From Candidatus Saccharimonadota bacterium (GTDB taxonomy: Bacteria; Patescibacteriota; Saccharimonadia; Saccharimonadales; Saccharimonadaceae): 64,000 nucleotides of DNA. Positions 27,678-34,288 of this stretch are shown piece by piece; position 1 is the stretch's first letter, and each line of letters opens with the position of its first letter. The stretch spans positions 56,296-120,295 of the forward strand of contig JAFWSN010000001.1 of NCBI GenBank assembly GCA_017519305.1, read 5' to 3'. The notes beneath the pieces are model-generated. The model worked only from the letters and a program-made list of their open reading frames with translations. It was not told where the DNA came from and ran no database searches. The position numbers and the translations under genes were made by a program.

Positions 27678-28001
27678 TCATTTCTTGGGTTCCGAGTAGT
27701 TCGTTACAGTAAACTGTGAACCGGGCACTTCGTCCAGGCGGTAATAAACTTCTTTTGCGATGTCTCGAGTAATTCCTTCGGAATTTGCTGTTGAAATCGT
27801 TCGAACTAATCCGAGATCCCAACCCTTCGCACTCCATACGCTATACGAGCAAGTGTCGTACAAATCGCCCCTAAGTTGGATGTTGTCTTGCGAGATAGCA
27901 TTAGAAAGGATATCTAAGATATCTTGCAGGATCATCACGTCGTGTTTGCTTAGCAGGTTGTCGCCATACTGCCAAAGCGAAATTTGAATTGATCTCTTCA
28001 T
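27678..28001 (-). CDS. Small orphan protein
   Basis: Not recognised. 107 residues beginning KRSIQISLWQYGDNLL, with a helical N-terminal half (KHDVMILQDILDILSNAI) and a beta-rich second half (LYDTCSYSVWSAKGWDLG and on). A longer frame exists to 28148, but ATG 28001 is chosen because GTGGTGAAAG lies just upstream and the leader before it matches the leader of the gene at 26264-26548. The protein looks cytoplasmic. One cysteine only. It has its own terminator, so it is probably a single-gene transcript. Confidence 0.65.
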   Translation of the reverse strand: MKRSIQISLWQYGDNLLSKHDVMILQDILDILSNAISQDNIQLRGDLYDTCSYSVWSAKGWDLGLVRTISTANSEGITRDIAKEVYYRLDEVPGSQFTVTNYSEPKK

Positions 28002-28064
28002 TACTTTCACCACTTTTCTAAAAAAGTACAAACCCATCAAGGTGGGTCTGCCTACCTTTGTTAT
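28002..28064 (-). promoter_or_regulatory. Promoter and structured leader, twin copy B
   Basis: Minus strand: TATAAC (-10), then ACCCA-CCTTGA-TGGGT, the same TTTGTACTTTTTTAGAAA tract as copy A, then GTGGTGAAAG and the ATG. Bases in the hairpin differ from copy A while pairing is retained, which supports an RNA structure. Confidence 0.65.
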
Positions 28065-28133
28065 ACCACAACTATACAGAAAATCAAGGTGTCGAGGATG
28101 AGAATCGTGGCCATTCTGTGCTAAAATATAAGC

Positions 28134-29729
28134 ATGAGCAAGTTGCATTTTGATGGGCCAGTTGTCTTAGCGATCCTCGATGGCGTGGGTCTGACTACGA
28201 AACGAGAAAACAACGCTTTAGCGCACGCGAAGCTGCCATTTTTCGCAAAGATTTCCGCTGAATGTCCACATACTTTGTTAAACGCTTCTGGCGAAGCGGT
28301 AGGACTTTTGCCTGGCGTAATGGGCAACTCCGAAGTCGGACACAATACAATCGGCTGTGGTCAGATTTTTAAACACGGTAGCGCTCATATTAAAGAATCT
28401 TTTGATAATGGCTCAATTTGGCAGTCCGAAGCCTGGACCGGCGTGATAAAAACCGTTCTGGACGGCGAAGGTCACACGCTGCATTTTTCTGGTATTTTTT
28501 CCGACGGCGATGTGCACAGCAATATCGGTCAACTTGAAACCATGATTACCCGCGCCTATGAAGAAGGCGTACGCAGGTTCGTAGTACACCCGGTTTTTGA
28601 TGGTCGCGACGTAGCGCCACAATCCGAACCAAAATACATCAATAGGCTCAATGAATTTGCTAAGAATTTTGCTGATGCCAGCATTATCATCGCTGATGGT
28701 GGTGGCCGCATGACGACTACGGCCGATCGCTATGGCAATGATTGGGACATGGTTAAACGTGGCTGGAATTTGATGATGTATGGCCAGTCGTCGAGTCATT
28801 TCCGTTCTGCTAAAGAGGGCATCATGGCATTTCGCCAGAGAGACCCAGAAATTCAGGATCAATACTTGCCAGATTTTGTCGTAGTCGACGAAAACGACCA
28901 GCCGGTCGGGACGGTAAAAAAAGGTGATGCGTTTATTTATTTCGATTTCCGTGCGGATCGCGCAGTTGAAATTGCAACCGCTTTTGATGTAGAGGATTTT
29001 GATAAATTCGATCGTGGCGATTATCGGGTGGGCGACGTTTTCTTTGCTGGGCTTACTGAATATGATTCGGATAAGCAAATTCCAAAACATCAGCTAATCG
29101 AGCCAAGCTACATTAGCGGAACCTTGAGTGAATTCCTTGGCGCTCGCGGAATTTCGAATCTCGGTGTATCCGAGACGGTTAAATTCGGTCACATTACTTA
29201 TTATTTCAATGGCAATAGCTATGAAAAAGCACCGCTTGAAGAATCAATCGAAGTCCCATCATATACCGATCCTTTTGATCAGTGCCCATGGATGAAAACC
29301 AGAGAAATTACCGACGCCGTAATTGAAAATTTGGACAAATATCAATTTATCAGAATCAATTATCCGGGCGGCGACATGGTGGGGCACTTTGCTAAAATGG
29401 GTCCAACCGTTACGGCAATGGAAACTATCGATACCGAGCTTGCGCGCTTGGCTGAAAAAGTTGAAGCGCTTGGTGGTTGTCTCATTGTCACGGCCGACCA
29501 TGGTAATGCCGAGGAATTGGCGGACGAAAATGGCGAGCCAAAAACCTCACACACGACCAATCCGGTGCCATTTATTATTATCGATAAAACCGCCAATCGC
29601 GAGCGGTACGATCTGGATTTTAGTCTTCCAGATGCTGGTCTTTCCAATATTGCCGCTACCGTCGCGACGTTACTTGGGCAGGATGATTATCCTGAAGCTT
29701 GGCGAAAGCCATTAATTAAGTTGAAATAG
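28134..29729 (+). CDS. gpmI: 2,3-bisphosphoglycerate-independent phosphoglycerate mutase
   Basis: Glycolytic interconversion of 3- and 2-phosphoglycerate through a phosphoserine enzyme and two Mn2+ ions. 531 residues of the alkaline-phosphatase fold: ILDGVG near 14-19 (metal ligand Asp), catalytic Ser66 in GNSEVGH, phosphotransferase insert with HPVFDGRDVAPQ, INYPGGDMVGH and TADHGNAEE for the second metal site. TAAAAT at 28122-28127 lies 6 nt before the ATG, implying a leaderless mRNA. With galU next it marks a small sugar-phosphate section among orphan genes. Confidence 0.97.
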   Translation: MSKLHFDGPVVLAILDGVGLTTKRENNALAHAKLPFFAKISAECPHTLLNASGEAVGLLPGVMGNSEVGHNTIGCGQIFKHGSAHIKESFDNGSIWQSEAWTGVIKTVLDGEGHTLHFSGIFSDGDVHSNIGQLETMITRAYEEGVRRFVVHPVFDGRDVAPQSEPKYINRLNEFAKNFADASIIIADGGGRMTTTADRYGNDWDMVKRGWNLMMYGQSSSHFRSAKEGIMAFRQRDPEIQDQYLPDFVVVDENDQPVGTVKKGDAFIYFDFRADRAVEIATAFDVEDFDKFDRGDYRVGDVFFAGLTEYDSDKQIPKHQLIEPSYISGTLSEFLGARGISNLGVSETVKFGHITYYFNGNSYEKAPLEESIEVPSYTDPFDQCPWMKTREITDAVIENLDKYQFIRINYPGGDMVGHFAKMGPTVTAMETIDTELARLAEKVEALGGCLIVTADHGNAEELADENGEPKTSHTTNPVPFIIIDKTANRERYDLDFSLPDAGLSNIAATVATLLGQDDYPEAWRKPLIKLK

Positions 29730-29756
29730 CACGAGTTGTGTTAAAATTGGCTTATT

Positions 29757-30593
29757 ATGAGTACGATTACTAAGGCAATTATTCCGGTCGCTGGTTGGGG
29801 AACCCGCCGCCTGCCAATCACCAAAATTATTGAAAAATCAATGCTACCAGTGGGGAATCGTCCACTCGTAGATTATTCTGTCCAGGACTTGATTAAGGCT
29901 GGTATTAAAGATATTTACATGGTTACCTCAAATGTTGAACCATGCCAGGTGCGCGAATTCTATCGTGACAACCTCGCCCTTAATCAATACTTGATTGAAC
30001 GTGGCAAAAAAGATCGTCTAGAGCTAGCCAAAACCTTGCCAGACGATGTTACAATCCACTACGTTGCACAAGACCAATCTGAGCGTTATGGCACAGCTGT
30101 ACCAATCGCAATTGCCGTTAAGGAATTTGGCATTAACGAACCAGTCTTAGTTTTTATGGGCGATGATTTTATCTGGAACCCAGACGGAGAAACTGCCGCC
30201 GAGGCACTTGTCAAAGCCATACAAGACGATAGCGACTCTGCTATTCTTGGTGTCGAAATTGACAAAAACAAAGTCGAAAAATACGGTGTATTGTCCGTAG
30301 AAGATGGCAAGCTCACTGGCATAGTTGAAAAGCCAAGTGTAGAAGAAGCTCCATCGAACATGATTAATGTCTCTAAATACATTATGTCACCGGAACTCTT
30401 ACAACGCATCGTTAAATACGTTGACGAGCACGATTTTGGTCCAGAAGACCAAGAATATATGGTTACTGATCCGATTTATGATTACATCGAACAGGGCGGC
30501 GTAATCCGTGTCGCTCCAACCACTGGCGAATATCTCGATGGTGGCTCAGTCGAAGGCTGGCTCCACGCCAACAACGTAGTCTGCGGAAAATAA
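29757..30593 (+). CDS. galU: UTP-glucose-1-phosphate uridylyltransferase
   Basis: Makes UDP-glucose for surface glycans, a plausible donor for the GT8 enzyme at the left of the window. 278 residues, Rossmann-like. The nucleotide loop reads GWGTRRLPITK where most homologues have GLGTRFLPATK. Then EKSMLPVGNRPL, VFMGDDFIW (metal-binding Asp pair), GVEIDKNKVEKYGVL, GIVEKP and TGEYLDGG. TAAAAT at 29742-29747, nine bases before the ATG, suggests a leaderless or near-leaderless start. A related nucleotidyltransferase specificity cannot be fully excluded. Confidence 0.9.
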   Translation: MSTITKAIIPVAGWGTRRLPITKIIEKSMLPVGNRPLVDYSVQDLIKAGIKDIYMVTSNVEPCQVREFYRDNLALNQYLIERGKKDRLELAKTLPDDVTIHYVAQDQSERYGTAVPIAIAVKEFGINEPVLVFMGDDFIWNPDGETAAEALVKAIQDDSDSAILGVEIDKNKVEKYGVLSVEDGKLTGIVEKPSVEEAPSNMINVSKYIMSPELLQRIVKYVDEHDFGPEDQEYMVTDPIYDYIEQGGVIRVAPTTGEYLDGGSVEGWLHANNVVCGK

Positions 30594-30611
30594 TTTAAAC
30601 CTGGAGGTAAA

Positions 30612-30851
30612 ATGCGCGAACTTAAAATTGGTGGGCGCTACCGTCATTTTAAAGGTCGAGAATATATTGTGCTCGACATTATAAATGATGCTGATTCTGA
30701 GGGTGACAACATCAGAAAGCTCGTGATTTATGAAGCTCAGTATGGCGATCATCAGAAATGGGCAAGGGAACTAAATGAGTTTTTGTCCGAAATTGAGCCG
30801 GAAAGACAGGCCCAGTTCCAACAAAAATATCGTTTTGAAGAGATTGATTAA
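30612..30851 (+). CDS. DUF1653 domain protein
   Basis: 79 residues matching the DUF1653 pattern: RELKIGGRYRHFKGREYIVLDI at the start, an aromatic KLVIYEAQYGD strand, then a helical tail with FQQKYRFEEI. The domain is SH3-like and its role is unknown. It follows galU by 18 nt with a strong GGAGG site seven bases from the ATG, and its terminator ends the gpmI-galU-DUF1653 stretch. Confidence 0.85.
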   Translation: MRELKIGGRYRHFKGREYIVLDIINDADSEGDNIRKLVIYEAQYGDHQKWARELNEFLSEIEPERQAQFQQKYRFEEID

Positions 30852-30860
30852 AAAGAAGAA

Positions 30861-30885
30861 AGGACCCGTAAATGGGTCCTTTTTG
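30861..30885 (+). terminator. Terminator after DUF1653 gene
   Basis: GGACCC-GTAAAT-GGGTCC followed by TTTTT. Confidence 0.88.
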
Positions 30886-30989
30886 TCAGGGTGTTTAGCC
30901 TGCGCTATTATTGCATTCATTTTTCTCTTCTGACCCTTCTTTGAGTTTTTCAAATTGAAACCCAAGAAAGCGGGGCGATTTCTTTGCAA

Positions 30990-31013
30990 TAAAAAAGACC
31001 GCCGAAGCGGTCT
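30990..31013 (-). terminator. Terminator of the small membrane gene at 31028
   Basis: On the minus strand AGACCGCTTCGGCGGTCT followed by TTTTT. Confidence 0.82.
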
Positions 31014-31027
31014 GGGTTGGGTAGCTA

Positions 31028-31348
31028 TTAAGTTTCTTTTTCTTCTGGGCACTTTTTCCTCGCCCAAAACCTATAACCAAATGCTAGCGCATAGGACCAT
31101 GGCGAAGCAGAGATAAACAAGCTGTCAAACCTGGCCGGTTGCTTAGTAAGCGTGTTTAATACAGCAATCACCGATGATGCTATAACAATCAAGAGCATCG
31201 TGATGCAGATTCTTTCCGGAGCCTTCATTTCTGATGTCTCTAACTTGTACGATGCGTAACTCATTGGTAGTGCGAGAATTATTCCCGCTAATAAGCCTAT
31301 TAATTGTATTGTCACTGTTATCGTCGTAGGTATAGTTATGCTAGTCAT
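31028..31348 (-). CDS. Small membrane orphan protein, three helices
   Basis: Not recognised. 106 residues with three hydrophobic segments (about 10-33, 46-66 and 80-95), a Lys/Glu loop (KLETSEMKAPER) and a polar C-terminus (RKKCPEEKET). ATG follows GGGGGAATTTAG. TATAAT on the minus strand near 31396 gives a leader of about 40 nt. The ATG-proximal Thr/Ile repeat (TITVTIQL) begins the first helix. It is convergent with the DUF1653 gene and terminated separately. Confidence 0.65.
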   Translation of the reverse strand: MTSITIPTTITVTIQLIGLLAGIILALPMSYASYKLETSEMKAPERICITMLLIVIASSVIAVLNTLTKQPARFDSLFISASPWSYALAFGYRFWARKKCPEEKET

Positions 31349-31527
31349 CTAAATTCCCCCTTTGTATAAAAGTGCTACCCTATTCTTTAATTATAGCATA
31401 AGAACGATAAAAAGTCAATGATGCCAGAGCAAGAAACAGAGGCAGACGTATACGAGTCTTTTTGACTTTTTATGATTTTATGCTATAATCTAAGAGTGTC
31501 GTGAATAATTTTTTAGGAGGGTAAAAA

Positions 31528-31905
31528 ATGTTCAGGAATATTGTAAATTTTTTTATTGATGTCCTAATCCTGCACCTAGCAAGTTGTTTCTTCCCAGATT
31601 GTTGTCGTATCGCGGGTTGGAAATGTTTACTCATTTCGACGCTGGTAATTTGGGGTATTACCATGCTGATTATTCTTGCTATGTATATAGTTGCCGCTAT
31701 AGGAGTGGGCATCTTTAATAATCCATTAATAATTTTGGTAGCAATCATTGTGGTGCTACTATCCCCGACATTGTCTATCTTGGCACTAAGTTATTTAGAG
31801 ATAGGTTTTTGGGTTAATGGGTTTTGGACTGCATTGATTATCGGAGCATGCACATGTGTGTTTTCGTTCCGAAAACCTGAAAGGGAAGAAAGTAGTCTGC
31901 TGTAA
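31528..31905 (+). CDS. Small membrane orphan protein, Cys-rich N-terminus
   Basis: Not recognised. 125 residues: an amphipathic N-terminus, a cysteine cluster (CFFPDCCRIAGWKC, about 20-33), then three membrane helices (about 34-58, 66-88, 90-110) and a charged tail. Such a cluster next to a membrane could bind metal or be lipid-modified, but no lipobox is evident. TATAAT near 31485 and the strong site AGGAGGG seven bases before the ATG follow the leader pattern of other orphan genes here. It has its own terminator. Confidence 0.65.
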   Translation: MFRNIVNFFIDVLILHLASCFFPDCCRIAGWKCLLISTLVIWGITMLIILAMYIVAAIGVGIFNNPLIILVAIIVVLLSPTLSILALSYLEIGFWVNGFWTALIIGACTCVFSFRKPEREESSLL

Positions 31906-31913
31906 TTTAGTTT

Positions 31914-31944
31914 GCCGGCCCCTCAGCGCCGGCATTCTTTTTTT
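31914..31944 (+). terminator. Terminator of the Cys-rich membrane gene
   Basis: GCCGGC-CCCTCAGC-GCCGGC followed by ATTCTTTTTTT. Confidence 0.88.
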
Positions 31945-32034
31945 GTACTTTTAGTGAAAACTATGTTATAAACAGATAAACATAGGGAGCGTATTTTAAC
32001 AATTTGGGCTGTTTTTCGGAAGGAGTGTGAACGT

Positions 32035-32721
32035 ATGAAAGAACTACCGGAAGATATTTTGAAGATGGGATTTAAAATTGGAAATCTTGAGTACTTCTCG
32101 AGCAATGAGGTGGCTTGGGCTACGGAACTGTTTTGGTCGGTCATCGGCGCGGTATTTATCGCCGCTTCTGGCTTGAACGGTACTGGGCTGCCATTCAAAA
32201 CGAAAGTTAGGCTTAAGATGCAGTACAAAGATCGAGGTGGCATTGGGCCAATCGAATGTTTGGTTGTTACCGCTAAAAACATAGAAAAAGATTGTCTCCT
32301 CAAGGAGCCGAACATCTCGCAGTATTCGCCAGTCACTAGTGATTTGTCTGGAGTTTCGTTGGCCGCCCCGATTTCACTTCGGATTTCCGTGGAATTCTAT
32401 TCGACGCCGGAAGCGCTAGAAACAGAAAAATCGCACGGCCTGAACGTGATAACCAAAGGCGTTATTGGATGTGTCATGGAGGCTATGGAAGCCAGAGAAG
32501 ATAGGCCCGTTCGGATCGGCAACGTTTTTCTTAGAAAAGGAGATATCGAAGTTAGAGAGGAAGACGAAGACGACGAAGAGGAGAACGACGTGAACGACAA
32601 CGACGGTGGCGCGAATGATGCGAACGACTCAGAAAAACCAGACAACCATGGGAACTCGGATACCCCAGGCGATTCGGACAACCCAGATAACCCAAAAAAC
32701 ACGGATGACAACAGCCCGTAA
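32035..32721 (+). CDS. Orphan protein with acidic low-complexity tail
   Basis: Not recognised. 228 residues. Residues 1-170 look like a mixed alpha/beta domain (WATELFWSVIGAVFIAAS is the only hydrophobic helix). The final 60 residues are almost purely Asp, Asn, Glu, Pro, Gly and Ser (EDEDDEEEND, then DN/DNP repeats) and must be disordered and highly negative. ATG follows GGAAGGAGTG. An AT-rich -10 (TTATAAAC) lies about 60 nt upstream. The tail resembles that of the acidic orphan at 26721-27467 in composition but not in sequence. A terminator follows. Confidence 0.65.
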   Translation: MKELPEDILKMGFKIGNLEYFSSNEVAWATELFWSVIGAVFIAASGLNGTGLPFKTKVRLKMQYKDRGGIGPIECLVVTAKNIEKDCLLKEPNISQYSPVTSDLSGVSLAAPISLRISVEFYSTPEALETEKSHGLNVITKGVIGCVMEAMEAREDRPVRIGNVFLRKGDIEVREEDEDDEEENDVNDNDGGANDANDSEKPDNHGNSDTPGDSDNPDNPKNTDDNSP

Positions 32722-32752
32722 CTGCCCTCTCGGGCATAATACCCCCCTTTGT

Positions 32753-32787
32753 GGCCCTGGCGCGTAATGCGCCGGGGCTTTTTTTAT
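32753..32787 (+). terminator. Terminator of the acidic-tail gene
   Basis: GCCCTGGCGC-GTAAT-GCGCCGGGGC followed by TTTTTTT. A smaller GCCC-TCTC-GGGC hairpin precedes it. Confidence 0.9.
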
Positions 32788-32788
32788 T

Positions 32789-32822
32789 GGTGAGGACCCT
32801 CGTTGGCGAAGCCCGAGGGTCC
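32789..32822 (-). repeat. Hairpin with tRNA-Lys-like CTCACCA tail
   Basis: On the minus strand GGACCCTCG and CGAGGGTCC form a 9-bp stem around GGCTTCGCCAA, followed by TCACCA, echoing the CTCACCA end of the adjacent tRNA-Lys. The loop core CGGGCTTCGCCAACG differs by one base from the element downstream of tRNA-Cys. Confidence 0.5.
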
Positions 32823-32828
32823 ACAAAC

Positions 32829-32849
32829 AAAAAAGCTCCTAATGGAGCA
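32829..32849 (-). terminator. Terminator of tRNA-Lys/tRNA-Val transcript
   Basis: Minus strand GCTCC-ATTA-GGAGC followed by TTTTTT, just after the tRNA-Lys CCA. Confidence 0.82.
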
Positions 32850-32855
32850 GATTCG

Positions 32856-32932
32856 TGGTGAGTCGGGAGGGGCTCGAACCCTCGACACCGGGCTTAAAAG
32901 GCCCGTGCTCTAACCAGCTGAGCTACCGACCC
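32856..32932 (-). tRNA. tRNA-Lys(TTT)
   Basis: Acceptor GGGTCGG with CCGACTC (one G-U), anticodon stem CGGGC with GCCCG around CTTTTAA (anticodon TTT), T-loop TTCGAGC, A73, encoded CCA. It lies 39 bases downstream of tRNA-Val on the same strand and is probably cut from the same precursor. Confidence 0.95.
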
Positions 32933-32971
32933 AGGGATTTGTACTGAGTTATTATATCACAGTTTTTAAAA

Positions 32972-33048
32972 TGGTGGGCGATACAGGAGTCGAACCTGTG
33001 ACCTCGTCTACGTCAAAGACGCGCTCTAGCCAACTGAGCTAACCGCCC
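32972..33048 (-). tRNA. tRNA-Val(GAC)
   Basis: Acceptor GGGCGGT with a 3' strand ATCGCCC, anticodon stem CGTCT with AGACG around TTGACGT (anticodon GAC), T-loop TTCGACT, A73, encoded CCA. First tRNA of the Val-Lys pair. Confidence 0.95.
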
Positions 33049-33069
33049 GTAGACCCTATTATACCACAA

Positions 33070-33113
33070 AAAATAAAAAGTAAAAGAGCCCCGGTAAAAA
33101 ACCAGGGCTCTTA
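33070..33113 (-). terminator. Terminator of the frameshifted gene at 33134
   Basis: Minus strand AGAGCCCTGGTTTTTTACCGGGGCTCT, a long stem with a T-rich loop, followed by TTTTACTTTTTATTTTTT. Confidence 0.8.
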
Positions 33114-33133
33114 AAGGTACTAAGGAAGGTGAT

Positions 33134-33813
33134 TTATTCTGTCGGCGCATCCTCTGGCGGATTCGGGGCGATGATCGAGAACGGTCGGCTGCTCCGGCTG
33201 CACGAATCAAAATCGTATTTCTCGAAAAAGTCAGCGATAACACTAACGGCCGCAAAAGCACATTTGAGATCATCCTTAGAATCGGCGCCAGATACGCATA
33301 CATAAATCTCACACCAATCGTTGAGCTTCTTATATACGGTTGTGCGCGAACTCTCTTCATCGGTTGATATGATGCATTCCGCCTTGATTACCCTAACGCA
33401 CAGCGCGCCGAGATATGGGCCAAAACCATTGTCGGTGGTAAGGTTCGGATCTTTTAAATCCAAGCCAGAGATTAATCCCACACCTTTACCTACTGCGCGA
33501 GCGCAGTGAGCAATTTTCAGAGCCGAAAAAGCGTAACAATCGCAATCCTGCTCGACTCCGTCCCATGTACCAGTGATTACGCGTCTACCATCAGCAGAGA
33601 TGGCGAAGGCTATTCATAATCGGCGACGTCTGGTTTTTCATGGTCAAAATCGCTGAGCCCACCCAGCCAGTTATCAGCCTCCTTACAGAGCGGAAAAGCC
33701 AAAACTCTGATGCATCCGTTCCCGGATTCTCTAAAAATTTCGACTTCTTTTGCTTTCTCGCGAACTACGGTTCTAATTTCGTCCGCCAACTGTGCAAACG
33801 ATTTTTTTATCAT
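33134..33813 (-). pseudogene. Orphan gene split by a -1 frameshift (possible HbpS/GlcG-like)
   Basis: The first frame (ATG 33813 to TAG 33610) encodes 67 residues ending DVADYE. The second frame continues at once in the -1 register from 33613 as IAFAISADGRRVITGTWDG and stays open to 33134. It has no ATG, GTG or TTG near its beginning; the first GTG is at 33481, well inside the conserved-looking part. One more A in GAATAG would restore a single protein of about 226 residues. The local sequence is not a canonical slippery heptamer. The joined product faintly recalls the GlcG/HbpS fold (IAFAISADGRRV, VCVSGADSKDD), at low certainty. Either a decayed gene, a sequencing error or recoding. Confidence 0.65.
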
Positions 33814-34009
33814 TTCTCATGTACACCTACCTTTCATAAAATGTAAAAATACGAGTCTTTTAAAGACTTTAGTTTTCTTATTATAGCATAAAATTGGCAA
33901 GAAATCCAGCCTAGAAAAGAGGCCTTAAAACAGGGGTAAGGTATTTACTTTTTTGAGAAAATATGATATAATAAAAAAAGATTATGTCCACATGCTATTA
34001 TGTTTTAGG

Positions 34010-34127
34010 ATGGCTCCGGGACGCTCGCGTTTTGCGCTCGCTAGCCGTCGCCACCATCTTTCGCTTCGCGAAAGCGTGACTCCGGCGCTCTCACTTCGTT
34101 CGTGCGCCGTCGCCACGCGAAAATAAA
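34010..34127. repeat. GC-rich palindromes with tRNA-Phe-like ends
   Basis: Two imperfect copies of a unit that begins GGCTCCGG or GACTCCGG and ends CCGTCGCCAC lie around a perfect hairpin CTTTCGC-TTC-GCGAAAG. On the minus strand each unit ends in CCGGAGCCA or CCGGAGTCAC, echoing the CCGGAGCCACCA end of the adjacent tRNA-Phe. The AT-rich stretch from 33821 to 34009 holds a TATAAT box (33972-33977) but no gene I can support. Confidence 0.6.
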
Positions 34128-34159
34128 AATAAGTCCCTTTGGGACTTCTTTTTATTTTC
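34121..34159. terminator. Bidirectional terminator beside tRNA-Phe
   Basis: AAGTCCC-TTT-GGGACTT flanked by A-rich and T-rich tracts on both sides. It ends tRNA-Phe on the minus strand. Confidence 0.85.
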
Positions 34160-34160
34160 A

Positions 34161-34236
34161 TGGTGGCTCCGGTCGGACTTGAACCAACGACACAAGGCTC
34201 TTCAGGCCTCTGCTCTACCAACTGAGCTACAGAGCC
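34161..34236 (-). tRNA. tRNA-Phe(GAA)
   Basis: Acceptor GGCTCTG with CGGAGCC (one G-U), anticodon stem GAGGC with GCCTT around CTGAAGA (anticodon GAA), T-loop TTCAAGT, A73, encoded CCA. Confidence 0.94.
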
Positions 34237-34288
34237 ATGAAAATTATTCCCATTATAACACATTTTTCGAATATGGTATAATTTAGAT

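Noticed and set aside
28413..29090. 225-codon minus-strand frame inside gpmI
   Set aside because: Shadow of the conserved gene, no motifs and no start site.
32552..33360. Several minus-strand frames across the tRNA-Lys/Val area and acidic tail gene
   Set aside because: They cross tRNA genes and terminators or mirror low-complexity DNA; only the split gene at 33134-33813 is supported.
33605..33620. Programmed -1 frameshifting
   Set aside because: No slippery heptamer or strong downstream structure; a simple one-base loss or read error explains it better.
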